A DNA stretch of 64,000 nucleotides from Rodentolepis nana (taxonomy: Eukaryota > Platyhelminthes > Cestoda > Cyclophyllidea > Hymenolepididae), in the NCBI GenBank assembly GCA_900617975.1, contig UZAE01000004.1:1-64000 (forward strand), given 5' to 3'. The notes under the pieces were generated by a model. The model saw only the letters and a list, made by a program, of their open reading frames with translations. It did no database searches and was not told the origin of the DNA. The translations under genes and the position numbers were made by a program. This document shows, piece after piece, positions 47,515 through 60,300 of this stretch (position 1 is the stretch's first letter; each line of letters opens with the position of its first letter).

Positions 47515-50500
47515 ATGAATCCTGACAATGAAAATTCTAATTTTGATATGATTGAAAATGTTGGACCCGATTCACCACCAATTCTTCAGCAATTATTTAG
47601 CAATTCTGAATCTCTTGAAGAAATTGACTTCCCTACAAACGATTTAAAAATATTGTCAAAATGTGTGAAAGCTATTTCTTGGACTGTTCCAGTCGAACCG
47701 AATCGTTCCTTGGAAAAGGTTTTGTTGGCTTGCAATGCGCTTGCTGAAAATGGAGAGTACAATAATTGTCCTTATTTCAAGCAGTTTTTCGAAGATATTG
47801 CTGTTAGTGTATTTGAAAAGTTACTGTGTGACAAAGCTGGTCAACTTTGGGATGATTTGACAAATGTAAGACATTCTTAATTTTAATATTTTCTCCAGCA
47901 TTATATTTTTGGACATTGCCTTCTTACTGTTCGGATATTTGCACTATTAGCGGGTTGTGATAATGTCGATATCTTTCGCCTTATGGAACTGATGTTTAAT
48001 CCTGAATCAAAGTAATGTCTTATTATTATCATTCTCACATTGCTTTGTAGCTTTCATTTGCGTTGTAATATGGATGCACACGGTAATAACCATATCAGAT
48101 TCGGGAACGATTTCAGTTATATTGCAAAATTCGACTTTATTGCATCAAAACTTCCGGAATTAGATTCTTCTACAGAGCACGCGAATCTTATGGTAGTTTG
48201 TTTTCATTTTCCTTTGAATGACCATCATTTAGTTATATTGCGACTCAAGTAAATTTGAGTTCGATGTTTTTTTGGCCGATTTTATCAACCTGTTTGGAAG
48301 ATGCGGTGGTTTTGATAATCTTCTAAGTCGTTTTCAGTGCATTCAAGGAAAACCGATGCCCGTACCTTTGATATACACCTACCTCAAGCCTTTTCGACTT
48401 TGCTCAAATCTTTTGACAAACGATGTTAGGAAGCATTATATTGCACCAATCATCGTAGGTCTAACCTCACTCTCTCCTGCTTCTCTGTCTTATTTGTTTC
48501 AAAGATTGTGGTTTTTAATCTTATCTTAGGACATCGTGTTGAATGTGATAAAGTGCCTCAGCGAAGGTGACGTTGGGCAGTTACTTCGAGATAATCAAAG
48601 GGGTTCTTTTCTAGGCGATTTCAGCATAATCCGTAATTTGCATTTGTGCAGTATTGGAAGCTCGACCTTTGCTCAAGACGCTGTCGATAATATTCATCTT
48701 GATTTGATCTTGAAAGTCATGAAGATAGACCTCTTTGGGGCTAAAATGAGCGCTCTAACTGAAATCAATAACAATATTGAGGCATCAAACCGATTGTCCG
48801 TTAATTCCTACATCTCAAAGGAAAAGCTTCTTAATTGTCTCAAAGCAAATAAGGTTGGCTTAATGTCGGCTCTTTGTTTTTTTGATGCTACTTTCCTCCT
48901 TTTATTTTTGTAAATTGATATATTACGCAACATGGCGTGTTAATTGTGATAAATTGATTTACACAGGCGTGTTCTATATTCATTTATAATTTTAGATTTT
49001 ATCAAATCTGTTGCGAGAGAATTTACATCAACCGCAATATGTAAAGAAATTGGCACGAATAGTGAGGTTCCTGCTCGAAAATGATGCTTTGAGCTTTGAA
49101 GAATTGGATGAAATCTGGCGCACTCAGACTGGGAGACATGATGTCATTGCTCAGAACGTCGAGTTACTTATTATTCAATCGGTTAAGTATTTTTCTGCTG
49201 GTCATCTTGATCAACTTTTTGACTCTTTCAAGGTATGCATATACACATTTGTACTTGTAATTAACTAAATGTATTTGTTACGTATTATGGTGCAACCTTT
49301 TTTTGTTTTAGGCGACGCTGCTCGGTTCACCTAAACAACAGCAGGAACGTGTTATTCGATTAATTCCTCGCCTTGTTGCAGAAGATCCAACTGGGATGGC
49401 TCAAAATGCTGCTGCGTTTCTTTGGGAGTTGAGCATCCGACCGCTCCTCTTGCCAGAGATCAATTTAACAGCTTTAGAGACTCATTACGAAGTTCTTGCC
49501 ATCACCATTCGAACTGGACTTGGTTTTGTGGAGCGTTGGCTCGGGGATTTTGCTGAAATCATAAAAAACAACACTAACGACTTTGCTACAGATTGTGCTG
49601 CTCGACAAATGGTTAAAGTGGTAAATTTATTGATGTGATCCACGTATCCTTTTGTAAACCCATCTATATATATATATATATATCTTGACGTTTTCTTTAC
49701 AGTTTCCCTTGCTGAACTATGTAAATAAGAAAGAGATGTTAACTAGGATATTATCAAATGGACTTATTGATGATTGTATTAAGGGTCTTAAAAAGTTTGT
49801 GGACAAGCACATTAAAAGTGAGTTTTTCTCACCGACGATTTTTAGAGTTCTTTCATTTTTCTCTCACCCACTTTTCACCTTTTTTTAGTTTCGAGAGCGA
49901 ATGGATTGGAATCAATTTCATCACCGGCTCCATCGACAAGCTCAACGCTAAGTCGAGGAGAGTTAACTGCAAATATGTTTGAATCGATTTCAGCTTTGAA
50001 GTCCACTTCTTCCGAAGCCTTTCACCACGCCGCATCCTATTGTTGTCAGATTCGTGATCGGCTTGGTTTGATATATTTTCTCGGGACAGAGTCGGATGAG
50101 TACTTGACGATCGCGCAATTAAATCAATTGTGGAATTGTCTCGTTGGTGATGTGATGACAGAGGCGGCGGATCATGAAACCTCCTCCAATGACACGGACT
50201 CACTTGTTGGAGGGATTTCTTCTTCTTTTTCAGATACCATCGAGGGTCGCAATATAAGTTTCAGGTGGTTCAGTCCCGCTACCAATAGTCTCGTGCGCCC
50301 CTTTGCTTCTCACTTTTTCAAAAAGAACATAATGAAAATCAAACCAGAGCTCTTTACTCCCGCTGCCATAGAGTAAGTTGTCTTAGTCTAACTCCGAGAA
50401 TGTAATCGTTGTTATATGGACTGGGTTCACCTTGAGGAGTGTTCATGAGGCTAAACCGCTCTCTTGATTTGTTGATAAAAGTTTGATTGTTACTGTCATA

Positions 50501-51190
50501 TTCAACTGCTGATGTTTCCCTGTAATGATTGACAGATATATGCATATTCGCCTTATTGTTGCGAATTGCTAACTTTTTAATTGACTAATGTTATGCTAAG
50601 TATAGTTGAAATTTGCTTTATTTGTGAAACAACTTATCACACTTTTAAGTTTTTTTTCAGGCTTTTCAAGGATTTCTTTGTATTCGTTAATTTTGAGAGC
50701 GGAGAAGGCGATATTGATCCAGATAATCCTATGGGAATCGACTTTCTTTGGAATATTGTTCTGACTGCTAATGATAAGGTGGCTCAAATCGGCATTGAAA
50801 TGCTCTTGGATATATTAATTAAAACACGCATGGGTGGCACATTGGGTTCCAATTTCACCAGCAAATGTCGTGACTGTCTCAAAATTAGTTTCGACAAGGT
50901 TGGTTTCATGCTGTCGCTTAGCATAAATTCCAAATTTTCCTCCAAAGTTCACACTTTCCTTCATCTTAGATTCTTGAAAATCTACGAATCTACGGTATCT
51001 CCTCTGCAGATGGCAGCTTGAGCAGAATCTACGGCTCAGCTTTTCAAAAACAAAACGCTTTAGCCATATTTGTGCGCGATGTTGAACAGGACTTGGTGGT
51101 TATTGATAGGGTAATTCGCGTTCTTCGCTGTTTCCTCATTGAGAGTGGGCGTAATTTTGTGATTCTTCGCTCGAGACTGCCTCTTTTCCA
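47515..51190 (+). other. USP9X: USP9X N-terminal helical region, exons 1-11
   Basis: Exons 47515-47865, 47899-48011, 48051-48192, 48260-48454, 48530-48853, 48996-49232, 49312-49620, 49703-49817, 49889-50372, 50661-50898 and 50970-51190. Conserved segments include FFEDIAVSVFEKLLCDKAGQ, KPFRLCSNLLTNDVRKHYIA, LRENLHQPQYVKKLARIVRF, LDEIWRTQTGRHDVIAQNVE and LDQLFDSFK, which match the armadillo-like N-terminal half of USP9X. Confidence 0.9.
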
Positions 51191-53920
51191 GTTCGTATAT
51201 GCATACATACATGCATATAATTAGTTTCATGTTCTCTCATTCTTATTTATTAATTTTTATTTTAAAGGTCATGGTGCGGATCCACGTTACTTGTCACGGT
51301 CAAATTTGAAGCGATCGTGGAAGACACAGATGTCGATAGAGAGTTGAATAAAATCGGAGCAAATGGTGGATTTAAGTATTCCTCCCTAGTTCGATACATT
51401 GAGTCTCATGCTAACGAGACACTTTACAATTTACGACGGCGTATACTCATCTTGCGTTTGATGGATGTTCTTTCGTCTTCAAATTTTTTCTCTGAAAGTG
51501 ATGATGAAGCTAGTAAAAACGCTAAGATAGCTAGCCTTGTGGACAGGTTTTCCGTTAAGCTAGATATTCCAGCAACTACACCTCTCAATATCAGTCTTTC
51601 AACCTATCTACTAATTAATCCGTGCGAATTTTTTTTCAACGAGGAAGACGCTACCAATGTGTAAGTCCTGGAAAAATAGATGTTTGAAGCAACTAGTGTC
51701 GATAAAGCAATATTTATTATAACTATCATAAAATGCAGGGTCAGCTTCGATGCTATGCTTGTATTGATTTCAAAACGCGGATTTCAACATGACTCGGAGG
51801 ACCCCGTTGAGGAAGAAATTCCACAAAGGAACATAAGTGAGTTCTCTTCTTCCTCTTCACCAGGTAACTGCTCTTCCCCAATATATGAGAGAGAGGAAGA
51901 GGTTGATTGCGCTTCTCCTCCACTTGCTCTTGAGGGAAATGAAAATAGTTTATCCCGATCATCTCTGCTAGGCTCCTCGTCACATCTTCAAAACTCCCTA
52001 AAGTCCGACCTTGAGCCGTTCGATCAATCAGATGGAGATATGCCTAACATATTTACGGAGGCCAATTTACCAGGTATGTTTCCATCATCATCAATTTTTC
52101 TTATTTGCCTAGATTATATTATATCGGAAGATGCGAACTTTGTTCGACTTCTTTTCGATATTGGAAACATGACTTTTTTCTTGGACATGGACGAACTTCG
52201 AGATAGGATTTTTGACGTTCTTTTCTCTATTCCTATCAACGTGACCTACCAGAAGGCTCTCCAAACATGTTTTTTCTCGCCTACTGAGTTGAACAGACTC
52301 AAGGATCTCTTGAACACCTCGTTCTGTGTCCTAAATATCCCCGGTTCTTCTCGGCAGAATTGTGATGATTTCGAACACGGTGGTATTACTCAGCAATTGT
52401 ACTTCCTTCAGGTAGGATCTTCCTAACTATTTCATTTCCTTTAGATTATTTACGCCAATTTATATCCCTCTACATCGGCCAAAACTAGTGATCCAGTGCA
52501 CATCGTCTTTTCGGAAGAAACTTTCTCTTACATGGTGAGTGCTGCTCCTCGCACTCATTTTCACTTCTTTCTCCCACTTAATCATCTTTTTTCCTTTTAA
52601 TGTAGCATTCATTTCTACGAAATGGTGGCTTATCGACCCTCCTTTCATCTTCAATACTACAAAACAGCAAAGCTTTACCTACAAGGCCGCTATCCAGACT
52701 AGTTTTTCTGTGGATATGTCGACTGGTTAATCTTTGTCTTTATTGTTGTATACTCACTCTAAACGAGGTAATGACCGTTGAAGATCCTCACCACCGCGGT
52801 TTGTTCACTCTTTGTCAAATGGTGACACAGTTGGAAATGCCTTTTTGCGATTCCATCATGGCCAAGTATGCCCAGGCTTATGCCATCTATGCTCGATTAC
52901 AGGGGGTTAGTGCATCTTTATTCTTTCATATTCAATTTATCTGTACGTCGCTTTCCGTGATCGGCAATTTTACACTTCAATTAGAATACGTAAAATCGAA
53001 CTTTAAATGACTAAGGGGTGACGAAGCTCGCATCTTTAAGCTCGGTAGTCTTTGCGGTTTTTAGTTTGTAGTTGGGAAATTGCTGTGTGCTGAATATCTG
53101 CAAAAGTGACGACAAATAACTTCCTTTTAATGAAGCTTATTAGTTAAACTGTGAGCCTTTCCTTATAGATTTTCACGCAATGGGATTCACTGACAAGGGG
53201 TCTCTGATGTTTCCTTTATTTTTATTACTGTATTGGAAGCATATGCTTCTCCAACAAATCACACTTATCCTCCCTGTAGGTGAATTGTAATGAAATTCGT
53301 GCGAATTGGCTGGCAGTGCCTCCACAGTCATGTAGAAGACTGCGAGATTTCATTTGGATGATCAGTTCTGTTCATTCGGCCTCCCGCATTGGTTCCCCTG
53401 TCCTTTCTGAATCCGACATTTCTGCATCATTGAAAGCTAATCTCACTCCTTCACAGGATAGTGGATGCATCTCCCCAAGGGGTAAGTCGGTTGAAAGAGT
53501 TTTCTAGAAACCCAGGTTCGTTCTAAGAAATGGCCAAATAATTAATTTAAAAAGCGTTCAGTTCAGAATTGTGTTTGAAATTGAACTAGCTTCAAATGCC
53601 TAACTCTCTGTAATGTTCACTAAAGTAGAAAGTTGTTTCTTCAATCATTCTTCTCAGTTTTTCTCTCCCACCCTAGAAGCTATTGGTTGGTATAAACTGT
53701 GCTCAGCAACCGATACTAAATTTGATCTATTAATATCTAGGAGACAAGTTGGATTCATTTTATAGCAAAAGGGAACCCACGTTTCACTTGGTAAAATTCA
53801 AAATTGAGCTATGGAACCCCACTATAGATGGCACTTTTAGAGTTTGCAGATTTGATTTTCCAAGTTTGATAGTCATAAATGATCGAAATTGCAAAATTGA
53901 TCAGTCACATTAATTTTACT

Positions 53921-53957
<37 letters not shown>

Positions 53958-54303
53958 TGAAAAGTATCGGGTGGTAGTTCGAACTAAGATTAACTGCGCA
54001 TTTACCGTGCTTGAAGAGATCAAATAGGTTATGATAACACATTTAATTAGTATTTTTTGGTAAATTTGATTGCTGGGAAAAATTATTTCATGCACAATTA
54101 GTGCGACTAAATAAGATAATCAAAAGTAGGTAAATCCGAGATCTAATAATTTTACCACACCTCAATCATGTTTCGCCAATCTAATAAAAAGAGCGATCAA
54201 GTACAGAGAGCAATTACTCAAAATACAAAAATAAAGCCTGCAGGGTGAAATTATTCAATATCAGTCATTACATTTACTCGCAAAACTAGTAATTAGCTTT
54301 TCC

Positions 54304-54352
<49 letters not shown>

Positions 54353-57300
54353 AAGTGTAGTTTTTGTTTCGTGTCTATCACTTTTGCTTTTTTGTGTTAG
54401 TCACCGCCTTCTCAAGCCAACCTGCAGATGTGTCTACTGCTACATGCACCTTTTCAACAACATGTGGTCTCAAACCCGCCGCTCTCCAGACCTTCTTTTA
54501 TGTTGGCCAATGGGACACGAATCTCTTCTCTGCTGACTGTCTTCGTATGCTCACACCGATTAAAGGCAAGATTGAACCGAATAATGCCCTGATCCCTCAT
54601 CTTCTTAATCTTCAATCTGGTCGAACCCCCGGATGTCTTTCCACCTCCGCAATATCGTCACTTACCTACTTACTCTCTCTATCCCCCGACACTGACTTGA
54701 TTGCTTGTCACAGTGACGATGAAGTCCTCAAAAGCTGGCTCGATTTCTTTCGATCTGTCCTTTTCCAATCTTCTTCTACTAATATTCGATGCCTATCAGC
54801 TATCTCTGCGCATGCTGTGATATCCTGCGGTCAGATGTCATTCACTTCCCATACTTCCGTGCTGGAAATATGCGAATTCATGCTTAAGTATCTTATCCAA
54901 ATTATAAAGGTAATCTTTATCTATATATCATTTGCTGAAGGTATTGCAAAAGTAATTGATTACGTTTTTGCGATTTCAGGAGGCTGATTATGACAATACG
55001 CTTCATTGTTCAGAAGGCGTCAAGTTATTCCTGTGGATAATTGGACATTTGGTCGCGTTTAACCACATTCCATCATTCATTCCCCAGATATTTGTTGATG
55101 AGTGGAATTGGCTACTTAATTCGGTATATCCTTGCTTTCACTTAATTCTCAATATGTGTGTAGATCAAAACAAATTCAGTTGCCGAAGACGAAAATTTCC
55201 CTACGCCAGTTCACTTTACGATCCCCGACTTGGTTACCTCACACCTCCGTCTGTGCACTTGCCTGATTAAGTTCCAGGATGATAATATCTTCAACCAAAG
55301 CGTCGCGGGTCACATTGACCTAAATCTATTAGATGTAGGCTATTCGCTTTGCATCTGAGAGTGCATACTGACTTTCCACTAATGCAGCATTGAAAATTCT
55401 TTCCTTTTAGGTAATATTAAAGTTAATACTCTTTCCAGCATCAGTGCGTCGAAATGAATTACTGCAATGTAAATCGGAACCTTCAGCAACATCTGAAACT
55501 CTAACATCAGGTAACACTCTAGTTTCAATTTGCAAGGCCTTGGCCCCACCACCTCCGTCTGTGGCTAGCTGTGCTTTCAGTCTGTTGGGCCACCTGATGC
55601 TTCACTCGCCTGCTTTATTTGTGCCTCTCATTGCCGATCGGTTGACCAACCTCCTCTTCAAGCGTATGTTGCATTACCAATCAACTACTTATTCAATTAA
55701 AGTAGTAAGTAACAAAATTTCCTCATTGTTACAGCAACACCGATGTGGCTTTCGTGGGAGACCATAGAAGAGAAGAACTCTAATGATAATTGCGAATCTG
55801 AATCAACATTAGAATGCTTTGATGTTGGGCCATCTTATGTTGGTCTTAGGAATCCTGGTTCCCTGTGCTATATGAACGCTGTCCTCCAGCAGGTGTTTGC
55901 CATCCTTCCAATTCGCAACGCTATCCTCTCTGCCCCTGTCCTGCAGATTCTCGAAGAAAGTGGCGTTAACACTTCCGATCTTTACTCGGGTTATGGTTCT
56001 ATTGTACGTATTGACTTTATATTCTCGCTTTAGGAATTGAACGTTTTTATGCCATAAAATGGCAATTGTTGTTGAGATATTTGCACAAATTATTGGGGTT
56101 CATTGACTCTTTTTAATTTTTTGGACAAAATTTGTAAGGCTAATAGTGTGCATGAAGGTATAAGCCTACTAATAAAGTGTTTGTAGTAGCAGCAGCATGT
56201 GGTATCTGAGTAGGGGTGTCTAATGAAACGTATAATGAGACTATCCATCAGTGTTATTATCTTGACCGACCTGTACTTTCGCCTCGAAATTGCCTATTTC
56301 ATCGATTTCATATAATTTATTGTAAGGGGTACCGATTACACACCTCTATCGAATGGTTGATCGCAGCTCATCTGAATGTCCATTTTTAGTGGCATAAATT
56401 TCACTTTTCCTTCATTTCAGCGAACTGCAATGAATGAGACTAGGCTAACACAGCTATGCTCGCTTTTCGGATTGCAGGATATGTTTGCCTTTCTTGCCTA
56501 CACTCGGCAAGCTTTTTACGAACCTGTTCATTTCTGGAAACATTTCAAGTCAGCTCTCTATGTTACTTCAGCTCCCTCTTCTTTCCCCTTCTTAAAAATA
56601 CTAAATGACTTTTTTGTTTCTCTAGACTTTGGGGAGCCCCAACAACCTATAACGAGCAACACGACGCACAGGAGTTTTTTAGCTGTTTCGTTGACACGAT
56701 TGATGAAGCATTGAAGCTCTGTGGCAAACCTAAAATCATTGAGCATTACCTGGGAGGGATATTTGCGGACCAGAAGGAATGCTTCCGCTGCCACCAAGTG
56801 TATGCTCTTTTGACGTTGCTTTCCTAAATTTATCCTACACATAGGGTTCTTATTAATCCTCTTATTTAGCCCTATCAATTTTGCGTTTTTTACAAGGGCA
56901 TGGTGGTATTGATGAAGCTTGAGCCTAGCTTGATCAATAACGACAGCAGAAAATATTTGCTTTAATTCGTTTTTTGTAATCGCACAGTTTGTTTGGTTCA
57001 AGCTAATGTTTAAGTTACTTTCTGTGTTTAATTGAAGAAACCCCTTCTCGTCTCAAATATTTGCCTAATTGCTTTAATGGTAAGCTGATATCAACTTCAC
57101 GTCTGATAAATTGCCTGGCTAACTCTATTTGTGAAGATGAACTAATTGTCATTATTCCAAGTGGATACATTAGGGTTCGAATTCAATTCAGATTTACGAT
57201 TCATTGTCAACTTTGTTAGGCGAAAGCTGGTAGGCATGTGGCTGAATCTCTGCAACTTGCTTAGATTCAACTACCAATTGTTAGTTGAAAAGACGGTGTC

Positions 57301-60300
57301 TTCGGTACATTTTATTCAAACTACTTTCATTATGTTAATTAGCTTTGCTATTCTATCCTTCGGTGACTTAACTTACATTAACCTGCAGAATTATTAGTTA
57401 CTGCTATTGTCTTCCAGCTATTCCCGCGAAGAATCGTTCCTAGCAATCAGCGTGGATGTTCAAAATAGAATCACCTTATCGGAATCTTTGGAAGACTACG
57501 TAAAGAGCGACTTGCTTGAGGGAAATAATGCCTATTTCTGTGAGAAGTGTAACATGAAGGGGGCTGCTCGCAAGCGCACATGCATCAAAAGCCTGCCTCA
57601 AATTCTAACTATTCACCTGAAGCGCTTCATCTATGATTACGAACAGTGGGTCTGCGTTGATATATCAACTTTTGATGAATCATGCCTATAGGGACTATTT
57701 TTAAAAACATTTTCAGAGATGTCTCTCAGAAATCGGATGATTTCTTTTCCTTCCCAATGAGTTTGGATATGTCACCATACACAGTGGAAGGTTTGGCATC
57801 TCGTGATGAACCTTCAGAGGGAAATACAAACGCTTCCGACAGTCGACCGATTTCCCCAGCTCCTGAATCGAACTCAGTCCGACAAGTTACCCGATACGTA
57901 CTTCGTGGAGTCGTTGTTCACTCGGGCAAGGCCACTGGTGGTCATTACTTCTCTTATATTCGAAGTCGGGATCAGAAAACAGGCAAATACCTTTGGCATC
58001 TGTTTAACGATTCAAAGGTAAGTAATTTTGTATTTATCACTTCACTTAAAATGCGGCTTACTGAGTTGGTTTTAACTCTCCTAAGGTTTCAGAAGTGGAT
58101 TTAAGTTCTGCTGAAATAATACACGATAAATGGTTCGGTGGTGTTAATCCGTCTGCTCGTTCCTTTATCCTTGGGCCCCATAAGCGCTATTGGAGTGCAT
58201 ATATGCTCTTTTATGAGCGAGAGGACTTTAAAGACACATTTGACTTGCCACAAATTTCACACTCTTTCCAATCTCTTTCCATCTGTGAGTCCCTCTTTCT
58301 GCATTATTTCTTTCCCTCTTCACATTTGTTTCTACTTGTGCGTTATTTTCAGTGGAGAGCAACCAGACTGTTTGGCCTTGTCCGGCGCATATTGCAAGAA
58401 AAATTTACGCGCAAGATGTCGAGTATTTCAATAAGAAAGCTCTTACCAGTCACTCCTTCAAAACCTTTATGTACGGAGTTGTTGATAGGGTAAGTATATT
58501 CTCCTATAAACCTAATCTCTCTTATCTGTAATGATCCTTCTATTGTCTACCTTTCTACAGTTTCAACTTTGTGCTGAATCGCCAGAGGTATTATATTCTC
58601 TAGCCAATCTCGTCTTTCACTACTGCTTTGAACTACACTTCAAAGAGCCCGGCTTTGAACCGTAAGATCTACCTCATTTAACACTATCTAGTTTCTCTTT
58701 CAATTTCTAAAGATGTCCATGTGCCTTTTTGCAGCTTTAAATGGATCAACCTCCTCTTGAATTTACTTGAAAAGGACTTTGCCATTCAAAAGCTTTTTAC
58801 AGATATCGCTGTATTTTCACCTTTCACCAGTCCTCATGATATTTTTTTCAAGTGTTCTTTTCCGCAGGTATTTCTATCGAACTCGACATATTTTCTCTTT
58901 TCTCGTGTTTAGCTTGTTTTATATCCAATAATTCCTTTCCTCCTGTAGCTTCGCTTCTTATACACTACTCTCCTCTTTCAATTGATGTGTCCAAACAAAG
59001 ATGACGAAGGCGCCAATGAGTTGGCCGAGAGGATTTTGAAGAAGATTCTGGATGAACTGCCGAATTGCTTTAAAAGTCGGAGTGATGGACTAGAAGATTC
59101 TTTTATCGGTCCTTTTACCTTCTGCGATTCCTATGGCTTTACTCTTATGGATAACGTCAAAAGTTTAATTAAAAATTCTTCCGGTGGCCAATTGTTCTCC
59201 TTACTCTTGGATTACATGCAAATGTCGGATAAAAATGTTGAACGATTGGAAAGCCGAGGAGTCCACACTAATTTGATTAAAATTATAATGGAAGGTGTTC
59301 CGAAATCAGGTCTTCGAAAATTATCCGAAACCACAGTTTCCCTTGCCAACTGTGATCCACTTAAATCACAGTTGGAGAAACTGGAATCAGTCATGGGCTC
59401 TAGGGTAGTTCCATTTATTCAAGAGAGCGCACGCATGTTCATAATTTCAGAAGCGGCGCGAGGTCACATATCGACTGAAACCAATCCAGCCCTCTCTTTT
59501 GCTCCCTCACATACCTCAGCCGCTTTCATCTCAATCGATCGAAATAGGTCCCATCTCTTCTTCCTTTCCTTTGTCTTAGCTGTGCATTACTCTCCCATAA
59601 ATCAACTCCTCAAGTGTCTCCAGGTATTTTTCTGGCGAGCCAGCAAAAAGGAGTCTGCACTGAGTATCGACTCGATCCTGGCAGACGTCGATCTCCCTTC
59701 CTTCACAAGGGTCTTAATCAACAATTGTGTGAATCAGGGCTCCGTTATGACCGTTATTGCATTGCTTTTTGTATGTTGTCCTTGCACTTCCTCGATGTTT
59801 TTGTCTCCTTATCAAATTGGCTCTTCATTTTGTTAAATTTTTAATAGACACTCATTCGGAATTCCCAACCCCGATCTGAAGTAGTACTAAAAGAGCTGGT
59901 TCGCATAATTTTCCAACAGAACGATTTTGGGCCCCAACCGACCGTTTTAGCTGATTTATCCATCATCATCCTTATGGAACTCCTTAACTGCTACGATGAA
60001 CCTTGGGAATATCGAATGCTGCTCATCTTTGATCGTATGTATTTTTTTCACAAAGTCTGACTTATATGATGCTAGAACTAATTTGGAGTGAGAAGCCAAT
60101 ATTTAAATAATGTCTGACTGAAAACGAGCTTCGATTGTTCACTTCAACTACTTTCCCCTTCTTGTTAATTAGTTATATATATGATATTATTTGTGTAGAA
60201 TTTCGGTTTTTTTAAATAATTTGTTTAGTTCATTGATCTACAACAGACCTTTTAGTATTCTAGTAAAAATGTCAATGCTTTCATCTCAAATCGATCAAGT

